Of a stretch of 64,000 bases of DNA, positions 45,264-55,969 are shown piece by piece. The stretch is from Zygnema cylindricum (Eukaryota; Streptophyta; Zygnematophyceae; Zygnematales; Zygnemataceae). The position numbers and the translations under genes were made by a program. The DNA is taken from positions 43,436-107,435 of the forward strand of contig JBBHKE010001036.1 of assembly GCA_037447655.1 (NCBI GenBank). Direction: 5' to 3'. The notes under the pieces were generated by a model. The model had not been told where the DNA came from. It saw only the letters and a list, made by a program, of their open reading frames with translations, and did not search any database. Each line of letters opens with the position of its first letter. Positions within the stretch are counted from its first letter, which is position 1.

Positions 45264-46989
45264 GTGGAGAAGTTATCGGCACCACAACCTTCGCAAACTG
45301 CAACCTCTCCTAATCCAATTCAACAATCAAGATTGAAGGTAATTCCTCAAATGGTTTCTAATCGGATACCTGCTAAACCAAAACGACTCATTGAAAAAAC
45401 TGGAGATGTGGGTTTAGCTTATTGCTTTATGGCGGCAGAGGGGGAACCGCAAACCTTTCATGAAGCTTTAGAGAGTTCTAATTCTCAAAAATGGAAGGAG
45501 GCAATAGAATTAGAATATGAATTACTGATCGAAAAATAAACTTGGACCTTAGTAGAACGCCGAAAAGAGAAAAACATTGTGGGGTGTAAATGGGTCTTTA
45601 AAATTAAGAGGAAATCAGATGGATCAGTGGAAAGATATAAATCGAGGTTGGTAGCTAAGGGGTATTCACAAGAAGAGGGGGTTGATTACACTGAGACTTT
45701 CTCACCAGTAGTGAAGTTTTATAGAATCAGAAGTTTAATAGCCTTAGGGGCAGCAGAGGGAATGTAGATGCATCAACTAGATATCAAAACTGCATTTTTT
45801 AATGGGGATTTAGAGGAAGAAGTCTACATGGAGCAACCAGAGGGCATGATAGAACTAGGAAAAGATCACATGGTGTGTAAACTACACAAATCTATATATG
45901 GTCTAAAACAAAGTCCTAGGTGTTGGAACATTAAACTTGACACCGAAATGAGAAAAGACGGCTTTGAGAGATGTCACAATAGGCAGTTTACACTAGGGGA
46001 AGACAAACTTAGTGATTGTCTCAGTTTATGTTATGAAATTGTTAACTATCTACCAGTCGAGATTGAAAAGGTCAAACGGTTTTTGAATAGCAAATTTGAG
46101 ACAACTAATCTTGGGGAATTAAGTTACCTTCTTGGCATAGAAATCAAAAATAATGCTTATGTAGTCTCCATGAATCAACAGAAATATGCAAAAGAAGTAT
46201 TAAAACGTTTTGGTATGAAAGACTGTATTCCTGTATCAACACCTTTAGACCCAAGTCAAAATCTTACAAAGGAAACGAGTCCTAAGTCATAGTTTGAGAA
46301 AGAACAGATGAGGCAAGTCCCTTACAAAGAGGCAATGGGTAGCTTGATGTACTTAATGGTTGGCACACGCCCTGATGTAGCAGCAATTGTAGGCTCAGTT
46401 AGTCAATTCATGCAGAAACCCAGGTCTAGAGCATTGGTATGCTCTTAAACGTATTTTACGTTATATGAAAGGGACTATAAATTACGGCCTATAATTTTTG
46501 AAGAACATCGGAGACATTGATTTTTCCGGCTATATTGATGCGGATTGGGGAGGCGACCTCGACTCAAGGAGGAGCACGACCGGCAAGATTTTCACGTGTT
46601 CAGAAGGACCTATTAGTTGGAGTTCAAAACGTCAATCTCCTGTAGCGTTATCCAGCATGGAGGCGAAATACGTGGCGGCTACTCAAGCAGCAAAGGAAGC
46701 AATTTGGCTTCGCAACTTTTATTCTGAGATAGGGTTTGAACCCATAGAGGAAATGTTAATTCTCACAGATAATCAGAGTAGCATTGCTTTGATGAAAATT
46801 CCAGTTTACCATACAAGGACAAAACATATAGACATTCAAACACATTTTGTGAGAGAACATGTTGAAAAGATAGTTTTAAAGTTTGAGTTTGTGAGTTCAG
46901 CTCAACAAGCAGCAGATCACTTGACTAAGGCATTTCCTCGAGATAAAATAGTTGTTTGTAATCAGCTCACAGAATTTGGTCCTATATAG
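45264..46989 (+). pseudogene. E7 reverse transcriptase and RNase H, active site lost
   Basis: RT blocks lie in 45579-45767 ([40 protein letters not shown]) and, after a TAG, 45768-46292 (LDIKTAFFNGDLEEEVYMEQ, KSIYGLKQSPRCWN). At about 46020-46040 the YVDD box is gone: in the shifted frame it reads SVYVMK, and about 25 residues are missing. RNase H at 46498-46989 is in good shape (YIDADWGGDLDSRRSTTGKI, ISWSSKRQSPVALSSMEAKY, LTDNQSSIALMK, TKHIDIQTHFVREHVE). Confidence 0.86.
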
Positions 46990-47032
46990 TGTGGCCAATT
47001 TATAGTATGCAGAAAATGACACAGAGAGGGGA

Positions 47033-47575
47033 TGTTAAAATTCTGTGTCCATTTTCTGATAAGGACAAAAGTCAAAGTTGTTACGTGAGAGAGAAGTCAG
47101 CCAAAGTCCTGTTAGGTATAGGTACAGTTGATAGATGTTAAGGTACATATACGTAGACGTCAAGTTTTGGTGAAAACGTAGTCTTTTACTTGTACCGTAC
47201 GTCAAGTCAAGTCGCAGCAAATTTTGAGTGTACGTGACGAAAAAGCATGCAGACATTTTGTACTTGGCGGTCTTTCATTGGTCTACGTGTGTCACAAGTT
47301 AGATTCTATTTATTTACGTGACATGCAAGTTGCATAGGTCTACACGACACCTACACATATAGAAATGTACCAAAGCTATGCATCAATAATCCATCAATCC
47401 ATTGAATGATTCTCTCCTTGCTGCTAATTCTGCACTGAGTGCTTATTCTATCGCATAATCTATCTTCTTTCTTGTTCAGTAATTAAGCCTTGCTTTCTCA
47501 TAAAGAGATTTGTTTTCCTTAACTTCTTGTCTTGTAATTGGTCGATCCTATGGCCACTTCTTCAGAATCTCAACA
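47033..47575 (+). repeat. E7 3' LTR
   Basis: It follows AGAGAGGGGA and ends CTCAACA. The target copy GATAT is next. It matches 42751-43293 base for base over most of its length. Confidence 0.92.
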
Positions 47576-47580
47576 GATAT

Positions 47581-48050
47581 GACAATTCATTTGTAACGAA
47601 GATTGAAAAATAAAGCCAAACATGTATTTTTTATTGACTTTAGTGTATTTATTTACAAGGCTGGTTTTTCCCATGGAAGGTGTCGTATTTAAGACAACCA
47701 TTTCCATATTCCATAACTTTTTTTTTGAAAAACCTTCGACTAATACACACGTGTACTAACCTATACTCTCCTAAAAAACGACAAAAATATGAAAAACCAC
47801 AAAAAAACCCACTTAAAAACCACCACTCCTCTCCTAAAAACTGCAAAATATAGAGACTTCCTAAATACCACAAAAAATGGAGACTTACTTTCCAACTGAT
47901 ATATGTTCAAAAAACCTTCTTATATATGTATACCTTCATATCCCTCCCGAACCCTCTTTCTGGCCACTTCTTTGTCTTTTAGCTGTGATTTTTTAAGAGA
48001 CTGTCGAAGCTCGCGTTATTCCTTTTCTTTACACGACTAATTGGCAAATT
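47581..48050 (-). pseudogene. Truncated copy of the 3' end of the coiled-coil gene at 52.0 kb
   Basis: Positions 47590-47960 match 51690-52040 in order (AATAAAGCCAAACATGT, the TTCCATATTCCATAACT block, CGACTAATAC, CCAACTGAT.TATGTTCA). Positions 47960-48040 then match the coding end (ACTGTCGAAGCTCGC). The copy stops at the foldback element at 48061. The frame is not preserved. E7 inserted at its other edge. Confidence 0.65.
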
Positions 48051-48060
48051 TCCATATACA

Positions 48061-48280
48061 ACGCGAATCGTTATTAACGTCAAGGTTTTTTTCGCCACTT
48101 AAAACATCTTTTCTCCGTACACACTTGTCGGATTCTCATTTTGAGACCGCCAATCGGAAGCTGAGAATGTTACCTTTTAATCGCAACCGTCAGATTCACA
48201 ATCCGACAAGTGTGTACGGAGAAAAGATGTTTTAAGTGGTGAAAAAAAACCTTCACGCTAATAAGCAATAATGATTCGCG
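48061..48280. mobile_element. Foldback/MITE-like element with about 75-bp inverted arms
   Basis: A perfect 39-bp inverted repeat pairs 48096-48134 with 48200-48238. Imperfect pairing extends outward to ACGCGAATCG (48061) and CGATTCGCGGTG-like sequence (about 48280). The central spacer is about 65 bp. Its outer end resembles the termini of the MITE at 48571. No coding content. Confidence 0.7.
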
Positions 48281-48570
48281 GTGTACCGTACCGTGATCCG
48301 TACCATAAACCACACGTAATTTATGTTGTTTTTTGGAAATAGCTCAATAAGATGCTTCTTGTACTCTGAAATGACATGTAGCGTTTATAGTTGTTTCCAA
48401 ACCTTTCAACGGAGGTTTCATCTGATTTCAGAACCTCCTGACGGACAAATGATTAAACAGTGAAAAAAAAACACGGTCTTTAACTGAACTGCAAACAGAG
48501 AATTTCTAAAGGAAGTTAGGGGGTATCCCCATGTAATCGGAACTTTGATAAAGTATTTTGGATAGTACAG

Positions 48571-49132
48571 TACACCGCCAATCGCTATTAGCGTAGTGTA
48601 CGCTAATTCCGTCCCGTTTTTTTTTTTTTATTCTCCATTAGCGTAGTTCATTCTATTTTTTTCTTTACTCTATTTAGGGTTAATTTTTTAGTACCGTACA
48701 AAACGGAAGTACGTCATATTTTAAATAGTGTGGTGTACGGTCAGAGTCAGACCGTACAAAAACGTACCTTTTTAAGTGAAAATGTACAATTCGTTATGTT
48801 TAGTAGCCGCGAACGCATGAGAATGTGCGGTCTAAAAAGGGGATCAAATCGGGCTGTCAAATATCACGTTCGCATATATTCGTCCAACAACCACGTTTCG
48901 ACTGTGTGAACGTACGATTTGTGTACGATTTGTCAGATTTTGTACAAATACCTTTATTAGTGTAAGCATGTTTGCGACCGACATTTACTTTTTTCAAAGA
49001 CCCAAATTATAATTATTAAACAATCAGAATGTATGTTTTTTTTCAAAATTTTCAAATTCTTAATTAGCTTAAACCACGGTAATTATTCATATACGCTAAA
49101 AAACTTCTACGCTAATAGCGATTGGCGGTGTA
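48571..49132. mobile_element. MITE, 562 bp, with 26-bp terminal inverted repeats
   Basis: Left end 48571-48596 and right end 49107-49132 are perfect inverted repeats of 26 bp starting TACACCGCCAATCGCTATTA. The outermost TA on each side could be a TA target duplication, as for Tc1/mariner-type MITEs. It is AT-rich inside with no coding frame. Confidence 0.7.
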
Positions 49133-49992
49133 GTGAAGATTCTCCGTACTACTTTGAAGAGCGTCCCAATGTGCGAAAATGAAATCGGAACTTTGACATG
49201 TGACGGTTGTAGACGTGGGTATAACTTTGTGACGGATGAAGACGACTACGAAACTTCCGACAATTGGTGACGCCAACAAAAACAGCGACGGTTGTAGACG
49301 TCTACATTTTTTTTGTGACATGGCAGACGTTTAGGGTTTTGTGACATGTGACACCATGCTCATTTGTGACAACGTCGACGTCACAAATTCTAAGAACTTT
49401 CCGCCATGACTATCCAATTTCGTTTTTTCGACTTTTCTCACTCGACTTGCCATAAAAATAAACATTTTGGTAGTCAAAAAAATTATATTTCAAATATCTT
49501 TCATTTCATACCAGTATTGTCGTACCTCATTCTCATAAGTGTGAGCTAAAAGCGATATTGTGAGAGGGAGAGGGGAGAGGCGACAACGGCGCAAAATTCT
49601 GCGAAGGACCCATGAATGAAAGTGGAGGTCCGAGACCCTTTGCATATTTTTTTCCGTACATGATCGTCTTTTCCGTACATGCGCGTGACGGGCAGGGAGA
49701 AAAATAGCAAGTACTCCCCCTCGTCCGAAAATTTTCCCACTCGTGTGACGAATGCGTGGGTCGTTTTTCATTCGCTGTTTGGGCGGTACTTTAACTAAAA
49801 ACACCCCTCGAGGTGATTTTGGATGAAGTTTTTTGATGGGCTGGATTCTCTTGCCCGGGGGTCGAAAGAGGAAAACGCAATATTTCACTAGCCCTAATAG
49901 CTAGTTCATGTTTATGAAGGGAATTAGGTCAAATGTTTAGAAAAAACCATGAATTAATGTTGAAAATGCTTGATGTGTGAGAATTTTAGCAG
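49133..49992. other. No convincing gene
   Basis: A 132-codon minus-strand frame (49888-49490) has no recognisable domain, signal or splice support, and I do not call it. The sequence is otherwise unremarkable. Confidence 0.5.
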
Positions 49993-50466
49993 CAATGTAT
50001 AGATTTTCTGGATGACTTACCTCAAAACATGCAAAACCCAAAGCTTTGAGGTAAGAAGAAGACGTTTTTAAGGTAGAAACTATGCTCCCTTTTGGATTCC
50101 TCACGAATCATTATTTTTTAAAAAGTCATTGGAAGTTTGTTTTGGTTTGCGTTTCTCTCTCTCAAGGTGATTTGGTAGGTTTTTTTATGTTTTTCCATAG
50201 GTATGTATTAGGTTCTAAGTCATGATTTCCAATGGTTTTTTTATGACTTGGATGGATGGTTATTCCCTCTTTCACACACTAAAAATTGAAAATGTCTTCT
50301 TGCTATGTTATGTTGTTTTATCCTGAGCCTAATTTTTCGTTTTGTCCCTGATAAAGCTTTTTCGTTTTTGATTAAAAAATGTTTTTTTTTTTTTTTTTCA
50401 GGTGAAGTAGAGTTTCTGGAACCTGGTCCAATCACAGAAGACGATGTCGCGAAAGCCATCCGATAA
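49993..50466 (+). pseudogene. Two-exon terminal remnant of an unknown plus-strand gene
   Basis: Exon 49993-50050 follows acceptor TTTTAGCAG and ends at a perfect donor GAG|GTAAGA. Exon 50402-50466 follows a long poly-T acceptor TTTTTTCAG and ends in TAA. The frames are phase-compatible: QCIDFLDDLPQNMQNPKL, one TGA, then GEVEFLEPGPITEDDVAKAI and R. The TGA sits where a Trp (TGG) would fit. I do not recognise the protein. Earlier exons are not visible, so this may be the 3' end of a decayed gene. Confidence 0.35.
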
Positions 50467-50639
50467 TTTGTGGGAAAACGCAGAATAATGGAGGATAATT
50501 GTTGTTCAGTATTCATTTTGCCCATTTGTGGGAATTTTTCACATATAAGTGGTGACGAGTTTGTGGCTTAGTTATGGGAATAAGAAAACGACAAATTGTT
50601 TGTGTGAGACTTTGTTTGTTGAACTAACGTGCGAAAAAC

Positions 50640-51660
50640 AAAAGAATTACGACGTAGAAACTTTTAGAAAAGTTTTGTGCGCCCTAAGAAAAAAGTCAAT
50701 GTACTTTTGTACTTTTCCATGATTAGTTAGGACCGTTGAACTTTTAAGTTGAGATTGGAGAACTCCACACTCCTTCCGACAAAATTTAAGAAGGTAATTT
50801 GTTTAAATCCTATATTGCTAATTTGAATTGTTTATGGAGTTTTGAAGTCATTTTTTTTTTTTTTCCATTAACGGAAGCAATACTTCAGGATTGTTATTAG
50901 AGTAAAGAATTTACCGCCGTGGAGCTTTTATTATTAGTGTTTTAATACCGGAATCAAGTCGTGACTCAAAATCCCTTCAGTTTATATAAGGAAAATTGAC
51001 TCTTACCATAAATCTTTATACTAACTTTTATAGAGACATCTTCATGGTGGTATTTGGATGACATATTCCATACACTTTCTTCGACCTTTTTGAGAAATGT
51101 GAAATTTAAAATGTAAAGTTTTCAGTTTTTGGTGTTCGGTTTTCGATTTTGATTTTAGTTTCGGATATCGATTTTCGATTTCGAAATTCAGTTTTTTGGT
51201 TTTTAAAATTCAGAATGTCTTTGGATTTCAATTTTCAACTTTTGGTTTTGGTTTCCAATTTTTCGGTATTCAATTTCCAAATTTCTGGTTCTCAAGTTTT
51301 CGGTTTTCGGTTTCTAATAAGGCTCAAAGTCGAACGATGGTAAATCGTCGAAAGTACAAGATATTGAAATAAAGGAAAAGTTGAAACACTGTGACGTCAC
51401 AGAACCAAACGAAACCAAAAATGAAAAACAAAGCGAATAAAATTATCAGAATGAAGACAAAGGACAAACCAATGAAGGACACCCAGAAAAAAAAAAAACA
51501 GACGACCAAAAAATAATTCATCAAACTTGAAACAAAAACTACAAAAGTAACGTCTAACACATGTAAAATTCCTAAAAGGGTCCCACACCTGTAAATCCCT
51601 CAATTGTTTTTTTGTTTTTTAGCAGAGACTCTGCAAATTTAAGGCTACTTTCTATAAAAA
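50640..51660. repeat. Dispersed repeat R, copy 2
   Basis: It is the counterpart of 26890-27655 at moderate divergence. A low-complexity insert at about 51085-51320, rich in GGTTTTCGATTTT-like units, is absent from copy 1. Like copy 1 it lies just downstream of a minus-strand coiled-coil gene. Confidence 0.68.
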
Positions 51661-52024
51661 GCCTTCTTTTTCAGCATTTGACACTTCATTTATCACGAAG
51701 ATGGAAAAATAAAGCCAAACATGTCTTTTTTTATTGACCTTAATGTATTTATTTACATGGTAGATTTTTCCCATTCAAAAATAATGGTGTCATATTTAAG
51801 ACCACCATTTCCATATTCCATAACTGTTTTCTGAAAATCTTCGACTAATACGTACGAGTACTAACCTTTACTCTCCTAAAAACGACAAATATATGGTAAC
51901 CACAAAAATAACCCACAAAAAAACCACCACTACTCCCGTAAAAACTACAGAATATCGAGACTTCCTAAAAACCACAAAAAATTGGAGACTTACTTTCCAA
52001 CTGATCTATGTTCAACAAACCTTC

Positions 52025-54575
52025 TTATCCCTCCCGAGCCCCCCTTCTGACCACTTCTTTGTATTTTGGCTGTTCTATTCTAACAGATTGTCGAAGATCA
52101 CTCAACTCCTTTTCCTGTTGACGACTCCGATAAGAGAAAACCTTTTCACGTTGTTGGTATTTTTGAAGAATTCGACGAACATCGTCCAATTCTTTCTCTC
52201 TTACCTGTAATTTTCTATGAGACTGTCGAAGCTCGCCCAACTCCTTTTCCTTCAAACGATTCCGGTCGGCCATAATTTTTCCATTTTGCTCCGACTTTTG
52301 AAGAGACCGGCGAAGCTCGTTCACTTCTTTCTCTTTTAATTTAAGAGCCTGTCGAAGATCTCCTGACTCTTTCTCTTTCTCTTTCTGGCGATTACTAGCG
52401 AAGTAAATCTTTTCACGTTGCGGAGACTTTTCAAAAGATCGACGTAAATCAGCCAATTGTTTTTGATAATTCTCAGCCAAATTCCTTTCCCTTTCTTGCG
52501 ATTCGTCGAGATCCCGCTTAAGGCGATCTGCGTCGATTGCCGATGCTTCGATAACTCTAACAAATGAGAAGACCGAAAAAGAGACACAAATCAACAGAAA
52601 AGATCGAGAAAAAAAAATAAAAAAAGGCAACGTGATGGAACAAATTGTTGCACTACTGAGCAAAAAGAAAGAAAAAAAAAAAGATATCGAGAAAAAGACA
52701 TTGAAATATAAAAGAGCATAGAAAAATCAGGTTTCGATGTTAAAAAACAACAAAAATCACACCAAAAGTGAGAAATTTAATTTTACATATTCAGACTAAG
52801 CGATAGAAAATGGAAAAAACTTACTCCACCATCGTTCTGTATTTTGCGACCTCATCTGTGAGGTCCGCAATTTCCGCTTGAAAAACTGATTCTTTTTCCG
52901 ACAGCAAGTCCTTGGAAGTCTTCAAACTCTGAGCCAATGGCAGCAGAGCATGCTCCAGAAGATCGGAAGTCAGAGTGGATATACGTCTGACTCGAAAATA
53001 GTTTGAAATGTTGGCATGCGCAATATGTTCAAGTTCCTATACAAAGGTAAAAGTGGAGATCAATGACCAAAAAACTGAGAGGAGAGGAGGGGGAGGACGG
53101 GGAAGAGAGAGGGAAAAAAATAGAGGGGTAGGGAAAGAGAGGCAAAGGAAGCGGAACCGGGAGGAGGGAGAGAGACAAAATGCATTTCATATTTCTGGAA
53201 TAATAAATGGTTGTGTAAGCTTATTCATGTTGCAGTACCAACATTGTCTATTGGTCCAAAAGATCATAGTATAATGAAAAGGATAAGCACGAGTAAACCA
53301 AATATGAGTATTGTATTATCATCAAGACCCAAAAGAAGAAATATTTTTAACACTGTGGCGTTGTTACATCTACCCCTGGCGATATATTGAATTCATCCAA
53401 AAATTATCTACTTAATAAATAATAAAATTAATTTAGATCAATTATTAAGTGCAAATCATGTACATACATCTAATATCTGGAGTAATTATGTTACCGAACC
53501 AAGACAAATTACTTCGAGTTACGATGAACATCAATGATTGGAGGATACATTGTCTGTCAACAATTTGAATATATCACATTATGATTCAAATTGCACAAAC
53601 ACCAATCATAACTTTAGTTTAGTATTAAACAATAGCGATAATTTTCATACTATTATTACTTATTCACAGTGTTTGAGATTGATAGATTGGAATAATTTGA
53701 CTACCGTTACAAAACATGATAATATAACAAGAGCATGGACATGATGGAAATGGTATTGTTCTTCAATGTATCAAGAAATAAGACACTCAAGTAGGTTATC
53801 TTCTCAATCAGAAAGAATTTGCACTCACCTAGATTCTATAAATGGCTTCAAAAAAAGCATAATGGATTATAAAACATAAAACAAAAACAGATCATACAGA
53901 ATTAACAACTTGACACCACTTTCGCTCACTTTGAATCCACAAGCACAAAAAGATTTAGGTTCAAACTAAACAGGCTGGGTAAAAAAACTACTATATGATA
54001 ATCACCAAATTCTTGTAACTCCTTTATTGAAAGGAAGCGTTTCAAACCCTAACCAAGCCATAACTAGAGCGAGAAGTACAAGAAACAACCTTTCATCTCA
54101 TCCAATTACAATTTCTTTGTATTTGTATTTAAAAAATCAAAAGTCACCCTATAGAGAACTGAAATTTGACTAAGGTCATAATAATGTAAGATTCCTTACA
54201 GTATATATAAAAAAAACTTTCGGAACGGATGCTCAACATTTGTGCTGAAGTGAGCAAATTTATTATTAATTTTCAAACCAAATATTCGTTACTAGCTAAT
54301 CTTTTAAAAATATCCTAATTTAAGAATAAACTTACCCTGAAAAACCACAGAATCTCGTCGGTATCCACATTAGAATCCTCTATAGAATTCATTATTTCAA
54401 AAAAAATCCTTCCCTCTGGACTTCCGGATCCATCAAGCTTTTTGGCGACTTCAAGATTGGAAGTCACAGATTCTTGAGCATCTTCTTCTGTAGAGAGAGG
54501 AATGCCTGTGACAGCTGTAGACGGAGGGCTCTCTGTGATTGGATACCCTAATCCTGACGGATGGCTTTCTGTCAT
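52025..54575 (-). CDS. Coiled-coil protein of unknown function, three exons, 327 residues
   Basis: Exons: 54575-54336 (80 codons, donor AGG|GTAAGT), 53036-52825 (acceptor TTGTATAG, donor GGA|GTAAGT), 52556-52025 (acceptor TTTGTTAG, stop TAA). Phases fit, giving 984 nt. Residues 1-40 are Pro/Ser/Thr-rich with an imperfect repeat (MTESHPSGLGYPITESPP). From about 60 to 150 a helical region follows (EDSNVDTDEILWFFRELEHI, EIADLTDEVAKYRTMVE). From about 150 a long coiled coil has recurrent REKEL..LR.S..K units to near the C-terminus (VVRRGAREG). No signal peptide, membrane segment or catalytic motif. The start is the first ATG of an open frame that extends about 100 bp further upstream, so an earlier exon is possible. 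A truncated copy of the 3' end lies at 47.6-48.0 kb. Confidence 0.68.
53274..54173 (+). pseudogene. Relic reading frame of 300 codons with five internal stops (three TGA)
   Basis: This lies within intron 1 of the coiled-coil gene, on the opposite strand. From ATG at 53274 to TAA at 54171-54173 a single frame is interrupted only by TGA at 53388, 53535 and 53742 and TAA at 53877 and 53967. In sequence this AT-rich I would expect roughly twenty stops. Translated stretches look like real protein (MKRISTSKPNMSIVLSSRPK, SANHVHTSNIWSNYVTEPRQ, NPQAQKDLGSN). The frame also stays open upstream to about 53172. I recognise no domain. It may be a decayed mobile-element, viral or organelle-derived gene. 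Confidence 0.45.
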
Positions 54576-54870
54576 TGGAAACCCTAATCCTGAATCAAAT
54601 CTTGGAGGTTCCAGTCGGAAAGGAGGAAAACGGAAATTTTTAAAATGTTTAGAAATGCTAGAAATTCCTATCAGAGTGAAATGTAAAAATTTAGATTCCT
54701 AGAAATTGGAGGGAAACAAAATTCTTATGCAAGAGGCAAGTGGACAGCAGCATATCTTTGTCTCTTGGGAGTCGGAATAGCCGGTTTGCATGTAACTTTT
54801 TGACCGGCGAAATGTAAACGGCCCTCACGGCAGATTAGGCGGCAAAATGGCAACGATCGGCAGTGTACTT

Positions 54871-55225
54871 GTTCCGTACCGTAATTCGTACCATAAACCA
54901 CGCGTATTATATTGTTTTTTTGAATAAAACGCATCATGTATTCTGACATCACATGTAGCGTTTTTAAATGCTTCCGAACGTTTCAATGGAGGTTTCATCT
55001 CATGTATGAACCTCCTGACGGACGAATAATGAATTTTAGCAGTGAATGATAAAAACGGTCTTTAACTGAACTGCAAACAGAGAATTTCTGAAGTTAGCAT
55101 CGTCGAAGCTCCTGTGAAACGTTCGAAAGCAATTAAAAACGCTACGTGTGATTTTCGAGTACATTATGCGTCATATTCTAAAAAAACCCTATAATACGCG
55201 TACTATATGGTACAGAGTATGGAAC
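54871..55225. mobile_element. Foldback element with arms of about 120 bp
   Basis: 54871-54993 and 55104-55225 are imperfect inverted repeats: CGCGTATTATA, ATGTA.TC, GTAGCGTTTTTAA and CGAACGTTTCA recur on opposite strands. One arm plus the spacer is also present as a fragment at about 48286-48500 (ACATGTAGCGTTTATAG, ACCTCCTGACGGAC, CTGCAAACAGAGAATTTCT). It lies between the coiled-coil gene and the transporter gene. Confidence 0.65.
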
Positions 55226-55969
55226 GCTACATGTACACGATGTATGCCCATCATGATAGCTTAACATAAACTCACTATATGCTTTGTGCCCATGTTCCAT
55301 GACCTTTGAGCTTTCACTTCACTTTTACGACTACCTCGCATGATTTGTCGATTTTCGATTCTATCTCACTAATGAGGCAATTAATTACACGCAAGCAGTT
55401 CCTGGCATTACTGGCGCATAATCACAGTATTCTTCCAGAGTGCAAAAAATAATGCATTTTTGTATACGATTACTGCAGTGTATAAATTGTGCATTTTCAT
55501 GTACGATTACTGCAGTTACTAGCCAATAAAGCCAAAACAGTGCAAATGTTCTTCACCCTAAAAGCACTACACAGTAGATGTCAAGTAAATATTTGCTTCT
55601 TATACCAATTCGAGCATTCAAAAAAATCACAACATGGAAAGGAATATATTTTGCATCGCAATGTTTTTCCAAGATGTGACATGTATGCACAAAAAAAGAA
55701 ATGGTGGAAAATGCCTCATCCAATTCCATTTGACAAACCCTAAAATGATGACTCGGACAAAGAAACTATTGCCTCCTTACCTTAAGTTTAAAGAATACAA
55801 TTTACTTAACTCCCGGCTTTTATAACACAATCCAGGACAAATCTCTCAATCCAGTTCACCTCCGAGTGTAAAGACAAACCGATAAAACAAGTATTAAAGT
55901 AGATGCACGAATTCATGCATAAAAAATCATGACAATCTACATTAAATCAAAGAGAATTTCTTATACCAG
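55226..55969. other. Intergenic region downstream of the transporter
   Basis: It probably contains the 3' UTR of the transporter gene. A short direct repeat (GTACGATTACTGCAGT or close) occurs at about 55465 and 55500. The 84-codon plus-strand frame here has no recognisable feature and is not called. Confidence 0.4.

Larger units (their letters stand above)
42751..47575 (+). mobile_element. E7: full-length copia element, TSD GATAT
   Basis: The LTRs are 42751-43293 and 47033-47575, both 543 bp, starting TGTTAAAATTC and ending CATCA or CAACA. The target duplication GATAT is at 42746-42750 and 47576-47580. The PBS TGGTATCGGAGC follows at 43294. The polypurine tract AGAGAGGGGA precedes the 3' LTR. 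Equal LTR lengths with few visible differences suggest a fairly recent insertion. Several stops and a ruined RT active site show it is now inactive. Confidence 0.93.

Noticed and set aside
49490-49888. A 132-codon minus-strand frame
   Set aside because: It is basic and unstructured in appearance, with no motif, no splice support and no repeat relationship. It is likely chance.
55489-55743. An 84-codon plus-strand frame between the two genes
   Set aside because: It has no domain, starts within a short direct repeat and lies in probable 3' UTR sequence.
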